Source of the DNA: Planctomycetota bacterium
Lineage (GTDB): Bacteria > Planctomycetota > Planctomycetia > Pirellulales > Thermoguttaceae
Reading direction: 5' to 3'
DNA length: 31,875 nucleotides
Assembly: GCA_021784975.1 (NCBI GenBank)
Contig: JAJYGU010000371.1
Coordinates: 1-31,875, forward strand
In this document: positions 16,552 to 23,986 of the stretch, piece by piece
How the letters are laid out: each line of letters begins with the position of its first letter
Position numbering within the stretch: position 1 is the first letter of the stretch
Notes under the pieces: model-generated
Databases searched by the model: none
What the model was told of the DNA's origin: nothing
What the model saw: the letters and a program-made list of their open reading frames with translations, nothing else
Translations under genes and position numbers: made by a program

Positions 16552-16634
16552 CCAAGGGATTAGGGATTAGAGATCAGGGATTAGACTTAAAGCCAATGCC
16601 ATGTACTTCAAATCCCCGATCCCTAATCCCTTGG
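16552..16634. repeat. Perfect 16-bp inverted repeat (ggattaggg type)
   Basis: Left arm 16552-16567 (ccaagggattagggat) and right arm 16619-16634 are exact reverse complements, separated by 51 bp that hold a further imperfect pairing (atcagggatt with aatccccgat). It sits 10 bp after the NfeD operon and could end its transcripts. The telomere-like gattaggg units are of an interspersed, not terminal, type. Confidence 0.75.
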
Positions 16635-16671
16635 TTCATCAGGAAGCTACTCCAAAAAAGGATTTTGCTCC

Positions 16672-17454
16672 ATGGAAGCAGCGATGGCACTGGTCGAGGA
16701 GACCTCGGCCGAGTACGCGGGACGTTGGAACCAGCTAGTCAGCACCACCAACTGGGAGAAAGGCCGCATCATCGTCCAGTGGCGACGGGCGTTGGCCGAG
16801 GCCGGCGCTCCGGCCGGTTCTTGCAGTGACGAGGCTTGGAGCCGGCAGGTCGGCGGCGTCAGCCCACAGCACGTGGGCCGGCTCCGCCGCGTCTGGCAGC
16901 GCTTCGGCGAAGTCTATCCGCAATATGCCGGGCTGTATTGGAGCCATTTTCAGGCGGCCGTCGAATGGTCGGACGCCGAGATGTGGTTGGAAGGAGCGGT
17001 GCAAAGCGGTTGGTCGGTGGCCGGGATGTGCGACCAACGCTGGGAGGCCCTTGGCTCGCCGCCGGAGTTGCAGCCGCAACCCTCCGATTTTGTTGCCAGC
17101 GAGACCGATGAAGACTATTTGGCCGCGAACCACCTTCCTTCGGCGACGATTTCCGATTTGGCGGGTGAGGTTCGCGACCATGGCGACCCACTGGCCGACG
17201 ACGATGCGGCTCCATTTGACGCGGACGCGACGGTAGCCAACGATCCGCTGGATATGGCCCAACAGCCGGCGGCCGAGACGGTGCGGCCGTTCGAAGATTT
17301 ACCGGCCCTGCCGGCCGACCTGAGCGAGGCCTTCGAGATGTTCAAGCTGGCCATCTTGAACCACAAGGTATCGGGCTGGCGGGAGATCGCCCGCAACGAC
17401 CTCCTGCGGGTGCTCGACGCCCTGCGGAAGTTGGCCACGGCCCCGACGGCATAG
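16672..17454 (+). CDS. Trp-rich hypothetical protein, possible DNA-associated
   Basis: A 260-residue soluble protein I cannot assign. The first ~125 residues hold ten Trp, with NWEKGRIIVQWRRALAEAG and SPQHVGRLRRVWQRFGEVY; the latter looks like a helix-turn-helix recognition helix followed by a basic helix, in the style of small phage or plasmid DNA-binding proteins (weak inference). An acidic Asp/Ala-rich linker (about 140-210) leads to a C-terminal helical segment (AFEMFKLAILNHKVSGWREI) ending at 260. Start 16672 has AAGGA about 10 nt upstream. The layout of two conserved ends around a disordered acidic middle and the codon use like its neighbours argue for a real resident gene. I recall similar planctomycete proteins but could not check. 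Confidence 0.75.
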   Translation: MEAAMALVEETSAEYAGRWNQLVSTTNWEKGRIIVQWRRALAEAGAPAGSCSDEAWSRQVGGVSPQHVGRLRRVWQRFGEVYPQYAGLYWSHFQAAVEWSDAEMWLEGAVQSGWSVAGMCDQRWEALGSPPELQPQPSDFVASETDEDYLAANHLPSATISDLAGEVRDHGDPLADDDAAPFDADATVANDPLDMAQQPAAETVRPFEDLPALPADLSEAFEMFKLAILNHKVSGWREIARNDLLRVLDALRKLATAPTA

Positions 17455-17475
17455 AATTGGGCAGGTCCCAGGCGG

Positions 17476-17523
17476 ATAGTCCCATTCTTGTGGCGTCCCG
17501 CCCTAGAAATCGGGACAGTCCCC
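17476..17523. repeat. Degenerate copy of the gggacagtcccc repeat
   Basis: Between the Trp-rich gene and the fucosidase gene, atagtcccattcttg and gggacagtcccc (17512-17523) recall the arms of the hairpin at 18662-18705. The element is worn and the inner pairing is poor. It lies in the fucosidase leader. Confidence 0.4.
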
Positions 17524-17549
17524 GTGAGAGATTACGGCGCGAGGTTGTT

Positions 17550-18563
17550 ATGAGACGAAATCCTCTGATCCTTCTGGTGGTCGCACTGGCGTGTGCCCCT
17601 GCCTCCGGGTCACTCGCCGCGCAGCCGGTGGACATGCTGTTGCGGGCCAAGCAACTGCAAGGGCTCCATTGGGGGATGTTTGTCTGCTGGTCGTTGAGCA
17701 CTTTTTCCGGCAAGGAATGGACGCCCGGAGTGAAGGACGTGGCCTTCTTTCGAGCCAAGGGCTGCGATACCGACCAATGGGCCCGCACCGCCAAAGAGGC
17801 GGGCATGGGGTACATATTGTTCCTCACCAAGCATCACGACGGTTTCTGTCTGTGGGACACCAAGACCACCGATCGGAAGGTAACCAAGAGCCCGTTGGGC
17901 CGGGACGTGCTGGCGGAGTTGCGGAGGTCGTGCGACCGGTATGGAATCAAATTGGCCCTCTACTTTTCCGAAGGCGAGTGGGCCTGGCCCGACAAGCCCG
18001 GCGGCGGCCGACTGGTCAATAACGGCGGCTACAACCCGGAGATGAAGAAATCGCAGTTGCGCGAGCTGCTCACCCAGTACGGCCCGATCGAGTATATCTG
18101 GTTCGATCACGCGGTCGGCGACGGCGGGCTTTCCCACCACGACACCCTGGCGCTGGTTAAGTCACTGCAGCCGGGCTGTTTCGTGGGTTTCAACAGCGGC
18201 GACCAGCAAGGGGCGGATATCCGCTTGGGCGAATGCGGGCGGCCCGGTCCCTTGCAGGACCCCACCGCCGCGCCGTTTATCAAAGACCCCCCCAGCAAAT
18301 GCTATCGGCTGGCGGAGTTCACCTATCCCATCCTTCCGCCGCACCAGGGTGGAGCAATGTGGTTCTACTCGCTGCCCCGGCACGACGGCCTATGTCTGCC
18401 GGCGGGCAAGCTTCTGGGGGACTATCTCGGCGCCGTCAAGTACGGCAATATCTTTTCGCTGGACGTCGGTCCCGACTACCACGGCCGGCTTCGGCCCATC
18501 GACGTGCAGACCCTCAGGAAGGTGGGCAAGCTGATCCGTGACGCGCGGGCAAGCAAGCCGTGA
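17550..18563 (+). CDS. Short secreted GH29-type alpha-L-fucosidase
   Basis: A 337-residue exported enzyme. The signal peptide spans about 1-24 (LILLVVALACAPASGSLAA). The catalytic (beta/alpha)8 barrel shows GLHWGMFVCWS (38-48), the TKHHDGFCLW motif (93-102) and EYIWFDHAV with the expected nucleophile Asp 186, all classic GH29 features. It is shorter than usual GH29 enzymes (about 450 residues) and lacks the C-terminal beta-sandwich, so it is either a minimal member or a GH29-like relative. The general acid/base is not identified. Start 17550 has GAGG 6 nt upstream and gives the signal peptide directly. It probably trims fucose from polysaccharides; the GH28/GH106 genes lie 6 kb away in the same window, which hints at shared substrates but not at one operon. 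Confidence 0.8.
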   Translation: MRRNPLILLVVALACAPASGSLAAQPVDMLLRAKQLQGLHWGMFVCWSLSTFSGKEWTPGVKDVAFFRAKGCDTDQWARTAKEAGMGYILFLTKHHDGFCLWDTKTTDRKVTKSPLGRDVLAELRRSCDRYGIKLALYFSEGEWAWPDKPGGGRLVNNGGYNPEMKKSQLRELLTQYGPIEYIWFDHAVGDGGLSHHDTLALVKSLQPGCFVGFNSGDQQGADIRLGECGRPGPLQDPTAAPFIKDPPSKCYRLAEFTYPILPPHQGGAMWFYSLPRHDGLCLPAGKLLGDYLGAVKYGNIFSLDVGPDYHGRLRPIDVQTLRKVGKLIRDARASKP

Positions 18564-18573
18564 AACAAATGAT

Positions 18574-18627
18574 GGAGCGCGGGCGTTTCGCCGGCAATTC
18601 CGGAAGCGGGTGGGACGCCCGCGCTCC
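18574..18627. repeat. Perfect 13-bp inverted repeat (gggacgcccgcgctcc type)
   Basis: Left arm 18574-18586 (ggagcgcgggcgt) and right arm 18615-18627 are exact reverse complements around a 28-bp centre. Its minus-strand translation contains AGVPPASGIAGETPAL, the typical spurious peptide of a repeat widespread in planctomycetes and cyanobacteria (from memory). It starts 10 bp after the fucosidase stop and may serve as its terminator. Confidence 0.75.
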
Positions 18628-18639
18628 GACCTCCGCATA

Positions 18640-18740
18640 AGCGGCCGTCCAAAAACAAGTTGGGGACTGTCCCAATTTTCGTCCGGCGAAAATGGGACTG
18701 TCCCCTTGGCGAAAGTGGAAGTTGTTGCTGGACGGCCGCT
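18640..18740. repeat. Nested inverted-repeat element (REP/MITE-like), 101 bp
   Basis: Outer arms AGCGGCCGTCC (18640-18650) and its reverse complement (18730-18740) enclose an inner near-perfect hairpin at 18662-18705: ggggactgtcccaattttcg, a short tccgg loop, and cgaaaatgggactgtcccc. The nested design resembles REP/BIME or MITE elements moved by single-strand transposases. It lies between the convergent fucosidase gene and the coiled-coil gene, so it may end both transcripts. Confidence 0.75.
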
Positions 18741-18760
18741 AAGTCATCGTTTTGCGCGGC

Positions 18761-18928
18761 CTAGCCCTTGACCTTGGCCAGCTCGGCCTCGGCGGCCGCC
18801 AGTTGTTGCTCGATCGATTTCAGTTCCGCCGGGTCGTCCATCTGTCTCTTGGCGCCGGCCAACTGCTGCCGCAGGGTCTGAATCCGCTGCTGCAGCACGT
18901 GCGCCTTTTTCTTCACCTTCTTGTCCAT
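18761..18928 (-). CDS. 55-residue coiled-coil protein of unknown function
   Basis: A small protein starting MDKKVKKKAHVLQQRIQTLR and ending AELAKVKG. It is almost entirely helical with heptad-like Leu/Ile spacing: a Lys-rich N-terminus, then two Gln/Ala/Glu-rich helices separated by a DDP turn, so probably a short antiparallel coiled coil. The start has GGAG about 9-10 nt upstream and the gene lies 54 bp after cca on the same strand, so it is likely cotranscribed. I recall similar small planctomycete proteins; no function is known. A longer frame on the same strand in another phase (18744-18992) is a shadow. Confidence 0.75.
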   Translation of the reverse strand: MDKKVKKKAHVLQQRIQTLRQQLAGAKRQMDDPAELKSIEQQLAAAEAELAKVKG

Positions 18929-18982
18929 GATTAGTGCTCCGTTTAGGCAGATCGATCGAAGAAAAGGGGCCGCGCATGTCCA

Positions 18983-20338
18983 TTATAAGCACTCATGCTC
19001 AGCCAGCAACCATCGCTCGGCCTGGGCCATTGCTTCCGCTCGGGTGTGGATCTCCTGGTCCAACTGGGCGTCGCGGAGCCGCTGCAACCAGACCTTGTAC
19101 CGCGGGCCGGGCGGTACGCCCATGGCCCGCAGGTCATCGCCCGTCAAGAGCGGCGGCGGATCGAGCCGCTCGCGAGGCTGCCTCAATAGGCTGCGGCAAT
19201 AGGCAGCCGCCTCGGCCTCGGTTGGCGAGCCGGCCTCGATGAGCCGGAGCAGTTCGCTGGCGCCGTCGGCAATCAAGATCGGTTGCAGCGCCGACCATCG
19301 CATCTCCCGAACCTGCTGGAGCGAATCGCGGTGGGCAACTAGCCACGCGGTCCGCTCCGTCTCGGCATTCGATAATCGCCACCGTCGGCAGATGACCGCT
19401 GCTTGCTCGGCATCGACCCATGCCGACAATAGGGCGGCCAGCGCGAGCGGAAAGCTCGGCAGCGAGGCTCTCTCATCGTGGACGGCGTGGCCGGATTGTG
19501 CCTGCGTTGCAGCGCCTGGCGTTGGGCCGATGGTCTCGCCGGCGTGCGCGGGGAGAGACTCGCCGCGACTGAGTCGCGTCAGCATCTCCAGGGTTTGATC
19601 GAAACGCTCGCGCTGTTGGCTGTCGTGGGGAACAATTTCCGACAAGAGAACCGCCGCCAGACCGGTTTCCCACATCAGCCGCACCGCCCGCGCGGCGTGG
19701 GCGTCCACCAGCAGGCGGCGCATCTCCATGGCAATCCGCTCCGGGCTGACCACGGCGATCTGGGGGGCCATTTCGGCAATCGCGTTCCGGGCCTGCTGGT
19801 CCAATTGGAAGCCAAAGGTGGCCGCAAATCGCACCGCCCGGAGCATCCGCAGCTTGTCCTCGCTGAACCGTTGCCGCGGATCGCCGATGGCCCGGACCCG
19901 CCCCCGGGCCAAGTCTTCCTGGCCGCCGACAAAGTCGATCACCCGCTGTTGGACCGGGTCGAAGAACAGGCCGTTGATGGTGAAGTCGCGGCGGGCGGCG
20001 TCCTCTTCGGCGGAACTGAAGGCGACCGCGTCGGGATGCCGGCCGTCGCTGTAGCTCAGGTCGCGGCGGAAGGTGGCTACCTCCACCTGTCCCGCCGCCC
20101 TCGGCCCCCTCACCGCGATCACCCCGAACGCCGCCCCGATGGCTAAGGTGCGGCGGCGGCCGAAGAGTTGGCGGATCTGCGGCGGGATGGCGTCGGTAGC
20201 CACGTCGTAGTCCTTGGGCGTCCGCCCCAGGATCTGATCGCGCACGCAGCCCCCTGCCAGGTACGCGGTGAACCCCGCGCCGCGAAGCCGGCGGACCACC
20301 TCGATGGCAAAACGGTGTTGTTCCTCAGGTACGAGCAT
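18983..20338 (-). CDS. cca: CCA tRNA nucleotidyltransferase
   Basis: A 451-residue class II nucleotidyltransferase that adds or repairs the 3' CCA end of tRNAs. Motifs: GGCVRD (29-34), the metal-binding DxD in PKDYDVATDA (43-45), EVATFRRD (86-93), RRDFTINGLFFDP (116-128), and RMLRAVRFAATFGF in the neck. Length fits the family with an extended C-terminal body/tail; no HD phosphohydrolase motif was seen. The start is uncertain: 20338 (MLVPEEQ) fits homologues and overlaps the nuclease-half gene by 14 bp; an ATG at 20362 would add 8 residues. Its upstream Shine-Dalgarno is weak (AAGAG), suggesting translational coupling to the preceding gene. Whether the activity is full CCA or only A- or CC-adding cannot be told from sequence alone. 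Confidence 0.93.
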   Translation of the reverse strand: MLVPEEQHRFAIEVVRRLRGAGFTAYLAGGCVRDQILGRTPKDYDVATDAIPPQIRQLFGRRRTLAIGAAFGVIAVRGPRAAGQVEVATFRRDLSYSDGRHPDAVAFSSAEEDAARRDFTINGLFFDPVQQRVIDFVGGQEDLARGRVRAIGDPRQRFSEDKLRMLRAVRFAATFGFQLDQQARNAIAEMAPQIAVVSPERIAMEMRRLLVDAHAARAVRLMWETGLAAVLLSEIVPHDSQQRERFDQTLEMLTRLSRGESLPAHAGETIGPTPGAATQAQSGHAVHDERASLPSFPLALAALLSAWVDAEQAAVICRRWRLSNAETERTAWLVAHRDSLQQVREMRWSALQPILIADGASELLRLIEAGSPTEAEAAAYCRSLLRQPRERLDPPPLLTGDDLRAMGVPPGPRYKVWLQRLRDAQLDQEIHTRAEAMAQAERWLLAEHECL

Positions 20339-21338
20339 TGATTGCTCTTGGCATCGCCCCATCTACCAATTCTACCACCTGCCCGCGGGCGGCATCGTCC
20401 CAAGGGAAGCGATATTCAACGCCCGGCGCCAAAAAGCACAGCACCAATTCCGCCGGCGGACGCTTCAGGATGCGCTCCGCCGCCAAGGCATAGACCAGCA
20501 TTTGCATCTCGTAGGCCGCCGCGGCCGCGGCAACGTTCTCTCGTGCCACCCGATTGGTCTTGTAATCGACCAGCCGCCATTGCCCGGCGACATCACCATA
20601 GAGACAGTCGATAAAACCCTGCAAATAGCGTCCGCCGGCCGGCGAATCCTCGGGCGGCCAGGGGAGCAGGAACTCCAGTTCGCGGTAGACCTGTTGGGCG
20701 GCGGCGATCTCGGCCGCCCGCGGCGAGGCCAGGAAACGCCGCAGCATGTCGATCGGTGCCTCGAGTTCTTGCTCGGTGGAGTCAGGCAGGTGCATCGGTG
20801 CGTGGCGACGGACCAGGTCGGCAACATGCTCCGAGAGCCGCTCGGACTCGCCCGCCGACCCGGCGAAATCAAGCTCCGCCAACACGGCATGCACCAAGGT
20901 GCCCAGTCCGCGGGGATCGAGCCGCGGCGGGGCGAACGCCTCCGCCTCGAACGAATCGGCTTCCACCGGGACGACCGGCTGGCTCAATTGGCCGCTCAGC
21001 CGGGAGAAAGAAAACTGCCGCCGGCCGGTCGGGTCGGCCGACAACGGCGCCAAGTAGCCGGGCGTCTTGCCCATCCTCTCGGCCGCCATCTGCCGGGCCT
21101 GGTCCAGGATCTTCATGAGGTCTCGCCGCTGGCGCAAGTCCACCGGCTTCGAGCCGACGGCCGGCTGGCGGGTGGTCACGCGAACCTCGGGCACTGCCAG
21201 GCCGACGGGCAACTCGACCTTCAGCGTCCCCTTGAGCAGATCGAATCGCTGGCCGAGCAAATCCGCCCACGGCCTGGCAGCTTTCGTGGCCCGGGTTTCT
21301 CCGCCGTCGAGGTTCAATTCCTCCCAGTCCCCCGCCAT
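20325..21338 (-). CDS. addA: AddA C-terminal nuclease half, split off by a duplication
   Basis: A 337-residue frame holding the end of an AddA-type subunit: the last helicase-linked region, a LGTLVHAVLAELDF helix and a RecB-family PD-(D/E)xK nuclease with GFIDCLYGD and RLVDYKTNRV as metal-binding Asp and catalytic Lys motifs. It is in another frame from the upstream helicase half, with which it overlaps 25 bp (21314-21338). Its first codons (MAGDWEELN) lie within the second copy of a 65-68-bp tandem duplication. No Shine-Dalgarno precedes the ATG, so expression would need reinitiation or frameshifting. If one repeat copy were removed, a single frame of about 1197 residues would result, the normal AddA size. 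It may be a working split subunit, or the wreck of one; the motif integrity favours recent splitting. Confidence 0.75.
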   Translation of the reverse strand: MAGDWEELNLDGGETRATKAARPWADLLGQRFDLLKGTLKVELPVGLAVPEVRVTTRQPAVGSKPVDLRQRRDLMKILDQARQMAAERMGKTPGYLAPLSADPTGRRQFSFSRLSGQLSQPVVPVEADSFEAEAFAPPRLDPRGLGTLVHAVLAELDFAGSAGESERLSEHVADLVRRHAPMHLPDSTEQELEAPIDMLRRFLASPRAAEIAAAQQVYRELEFLLPWPPEDSPAGGRYLQGFIDCLYGDVAGQWRLVDYKTNRVARENVAAAAAAYEMQMLVYALAAERILKRPPAELVLCFLAPGVEYRFPWDDAARGQVVELVDGAMPRAINART

Positions 21339-21406
21339 AATCTGGCAGCTTTCGTGGCCCGGGTTTCTCCGTCGAGGTTCAATTCCTCCCGGCCCGCCGC
21401 CAGAAT
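21274..21406. repeat. Diverged 68/65-bp tandem duplication splitting addA
   Basis: Copy 1 (21274-21341, 68 bp) and copy 2 (21342-21406, 65 bp) both begin ctggcagctttcgtggcccg and share gtcgaggttcaattcctccc. They differ by a 3-bp gap (ccgccg versus ccg) and about four substitutions. In the coding direction each encodes EELNLDG(G)ETRATKAAR, but in different frames because 68 is not a multiple of three. The downstream copy carries ATG where the upstream copy has CTG. Confidence 0.9.
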
Positions 21407-23986
21407 CAGGTAGTCGGCGGCCCGCGTGGCGGCCACGTACAGCAACCGGCGAAACTCGGATGCCTCCTCGTCGTCCGCCGCCAGCAGGTGGAGATCGTAA
21501 CCGCAGGTGGCTCCCTTCTCTTTCACCATCGGCCCCAAGCGGGGCGTAAAGGCGATTGCCGACGACTGCGTCCGCCGCGACCAGCCTACGTTCGGTACGA
21601 TCGTCACCGGAAACTCCAAACCCTTCGCCTGGTGGATGGTCATTAGCTTGACTAGGTCGTCCGATTCAGGATGGGTGGCTGCCAAAGGCTCGTCCGGTTG
21701 GCGAGCGACGAACTCCGCGAGTTGCGTGATGAAGTCCGAGAGCGTGAAGATCCCCGCCGAATCGAAACTCCTCGCCTGCTCGATCAGCTTGTGCAGGTTG
21801 GCCAGTTTTCGCTCGCCGAGAAACTCGGTGAGCAGCAAGGCATCGTAGCCGGTCCGGTGCAAGGCCTCGTGAATGAGTACGAGCATCGGCAGCCGGTCCT
21901 TCATGGCCCGTAGCTCGCGGAGCGTTTGGGCGGCGAACTCGGTTTGCCGCCGCTGCTGCCCGTCGAGTTGCTCAGGCAGTTCGCCGGCGAACAGCCCGCC
22001 CGCCAAGCCTCCGCGGTCGAGCGAAAGCCAAAGCAGAGTCTCGTCGTAAAGGCCGAACATCGGGCTGCGGAGCACGCCGGCCAGGCTCACCTGGTCGTTG
22101 GGCGTCTCCAGTGTCCGCAACAAGTTCAGCAGGTCGAAGATTTCTTGTTGGGCGTAAAAGGCGTGTCCGCCGACGAGGTAATAGTCGATGCCGTATCCCC
22201 GCAGGGCCTCTTCGTAGCACTCGACGTGCGTGAGCGCGCGGAACAGCAGGGCAATGTCGCCCGGCCGGACGGCCCGGGTGGCGGGCGCACCGGCCGCGGC
22301 CGCCGCCTGGTCCCAAACAATCCGCTGGCGGGCATCGAGCATGACGCGGATGCGGCGGGCGATCCAGTCCGCCTCGCAGCGGCGACGGCGCTCGGCGGCC
22401 CCCGGCGTCTCGCCGTTTTCACCGCCAGGTGGAGCGGCTTCCGACCCCCGCCCGCTCTCCGTCTCCCGCTCCACCGACTCGCTCGCCCAGAGGAACTCCA
22501 CCGCCGGGGTGGGTCCGACTTGCGGCCGATGCGGCTGCAAGGGCTCGTAGTCGGGGCCGAGGCAGTCGCAGAAGAGGGCATTGACCACGTGCAGCACTGC
22601 CGGCTGACTGCGAAAATTCTCCACGAGCGGCAGCCGTCCTTCCGCCGGAATCTCCGCCCGCAACTGCCGGAACACCTGCGGGTCGGCGCCGCGGAAGCGG
22701 TAGATCGATTGCTTGTAGTCGCCCACGAAGAACAGCTTGCCGTGGAGATATTCGTTATCGCACAGCGCCTTGACCAGCTCGACTTGCAGCGGATCGGTAT
22801 CCTGAAACTCATCCACCAGCAACAAGTGGATCTGGGCGGCGAGCTGGCGCCGCAGCCCGCGGCGCTGCGGGCCGACGAGCAAGCCGCGGGCGTGGATCAT
22901 CAGGTCGCTGAAGTCGAGCACCCCCAAGGCCCTCTTTTTTTCGTGGTATTTCGCATCGACCGCCGCGGCCAGCGCCAACAATTGCAGGCCGGTTTCGGCC
23001 GCGGGCCGGGCAGCCAGGGGATCGAAGGTCATCCGTTGCGTAACGTCCTTGATGTCGTCGCGGAGTCTCTTGGCCGCATCCCTGAAGCGCTCGTAGACCG
23101 CTTCGCTCACCCAGTGCTTGGCCGTCCCGCCGCCTTGCACCCTGGCGGCCTCGCCGATGACCGCCAGTTGCTCCAGGGGATGGTCGCTCTGCGGCAGGCT
23201 GGGAAGCTGCTCCAGCAGCCGGTCGCAACGTTCGCGCATCTTGGGATGGGCCGGCGGATAGCGCAGGGCCAGGTCGAGCACTGTCTTGCCCGCCGGCGAT
23301 TCAGAGAACCGCCGCAACACCAGCGGGACTGTCTCGCTCCGCCAGAACTCCTCCCAGCGGGCAACCAGGCTCTCGGGCGTTTCCTCCTGCCACTGGGGCC
23401 AATTGATCTGGTCGCGGGCGGCCACCAGCCGCGCGATCATGCTCCGCAACTGTTCGAAATTGTAGCGCACCGCCAGCGCCAGTGCCCCGGCATCGCGGTC
23501 GGCCAGCCGGCTGCGAAGCTCGTCGTCAATAAGCTCGTAGAGCAGCGTGCCGCTTTGCGAACCGTCGAGCACGCGGAACCGCGGGTCCAGCCCGGCCTCG
23601 ACGGCGTGCGACCGCAGCAGCGATCCGCAGAAGGCGTGGATCGTGCTGATCCGCGCGGCATCCAGTTCCCGAACCAGGTTCTGCCAATAATCGACCTGCT
23701 GCGGAGGGCAATCCAGCAATCGTTGGCGACAGGCCTTGCGGATCCGGCCGCGCATTTCGCGGGCGGCCCGCTCGGTGAAGGTGATGGCCACGACTTGCCC
23801 CAGATGGGGCTGCGGCTGGCCGTTGCCAGGCTCGAGTTCGGCCAGGAAACGCTCAGTCAGCACGGTGGTCTTGCCGCAACCAGCGCCGGCCGAGAGGGCC
23901 ACCGACACCCCGCGGGCCGTCACCGCCCGGTGCTGCTGCTCGGTCAGGCCAGGTCGGCTCATTCGGGGGTCGGGTGCGGCTGCCAT
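21314..23986 (-). CDS. addA: AddA-type UvrD helicase half
   Basis: An 890-residue superfamily 1A helicase. Motifs in order: Q-like LTEQQHRAV, Walker A AGAGCGKTT (about 33-41), Ia VVAITFTERAAREM, Walker B LLVDEFQDTDPLQV, GDYKQSIYRFRGA, motif IV/V region ending MTIHQAKGLEFPVTI, and motif VI RRLLYVAATRAADY. All helicase motifs are intact. The frame then enters the tandem duplication and stops after a short foreign tail (LWRGTGRN), losing its nuclease domain to the next frame. With AddB it would unwind and resect double-strand DNA ends for recombination. Start 23986 has GGAG 5 nt upstream and overlaps addB by 28 bp; an alternative ATG at 23962 overlaps the addB stop as ATGA. Confidence 0.88.
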   Translation of the reverse strand: MAAAPDPRMSRPGLTEQQHRAVTARGVSVALSAGAGCGKTTVLTERFLAELEPGNGQPQPHLGQVVAITFTERAAREMRGRIRKACRQRLLDCPPQQVDYWQNLVRELDAARISTIHAFCGSLLRSHAVEAGLDPRFRVLDGSQSGTLLYELIDDELRSRLADRDAGALALAVRYNFEQLRSMIARLVAARDQINWPQWQEETPESLVARWEEFWRSETVPLVLRRFSESPAGKTVLDLALRYPPAHPKMRERCDRLLEQLPSLPQSDHPLEQLAVIGEAARVQGGGTAKHWVSEAVYERFRDAAKRLRDDIKDVTQRMTFDPLAARPAAETGLQLLALAAAVDAKYHEKKRALGVLDFSDLMIHARGLLVGPQRRGLRRQLAAQIHLLLVDEFQDTDPLQVELVKALCDNEYLHGKLFFVGDYKQSIYRFRGADPQVFRQLRAEIPAEGRLPLVENFRSQPAVLHVVNALFCDCLGPDYEPLQPHRPQVGPTPAVEFLWASESVERETESGRGSEAAPPGGENGETPGAAERRRRCEADWIARRIRVMLDARQRIVWDQAAAAAGAPATRAVRPGDIALLFRALTHVECYEEALRGYGIDYYLVGGHAFYAQQEIFDLLNLLRTLETPNDQVSLAGVLRSPMFGLYDETLLWLSLDRGGLAGGLFAGELPEQLDGQQRRQTEFAAQTLRELRAMKDRLPMLVLIHEALHRTGYDALLLTEFLGERKLANLHKLIEQARSFDSAGIFTLSDFITQLAEFVARQPDEPLAATHPESDDLVKLMTIHQAKGLEFPVTIVPNVGWSRRTQSSAIAFTPRLGPMVKEKGATCGYDLHLLAADDEEASEFRRLLYVAATRAADYLILAAGREELNLDGETRATKAARLWRGTGRN

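Noticed and set aside
16552..16634. Telomere-like gattaggg repeat as a chromosome end or CRISPR unit
   Set aside because: There are only two facing arms inside a chromosomal gene string, with no tandem array or regular spacers.
18744..18992. An 82-residue minus-strand frame overlapping the coiled-coil gene
   Set aside because: It is out of phase with the frame that has a ribosome site and coiled-coil pattern, and its residues are low-complexity.
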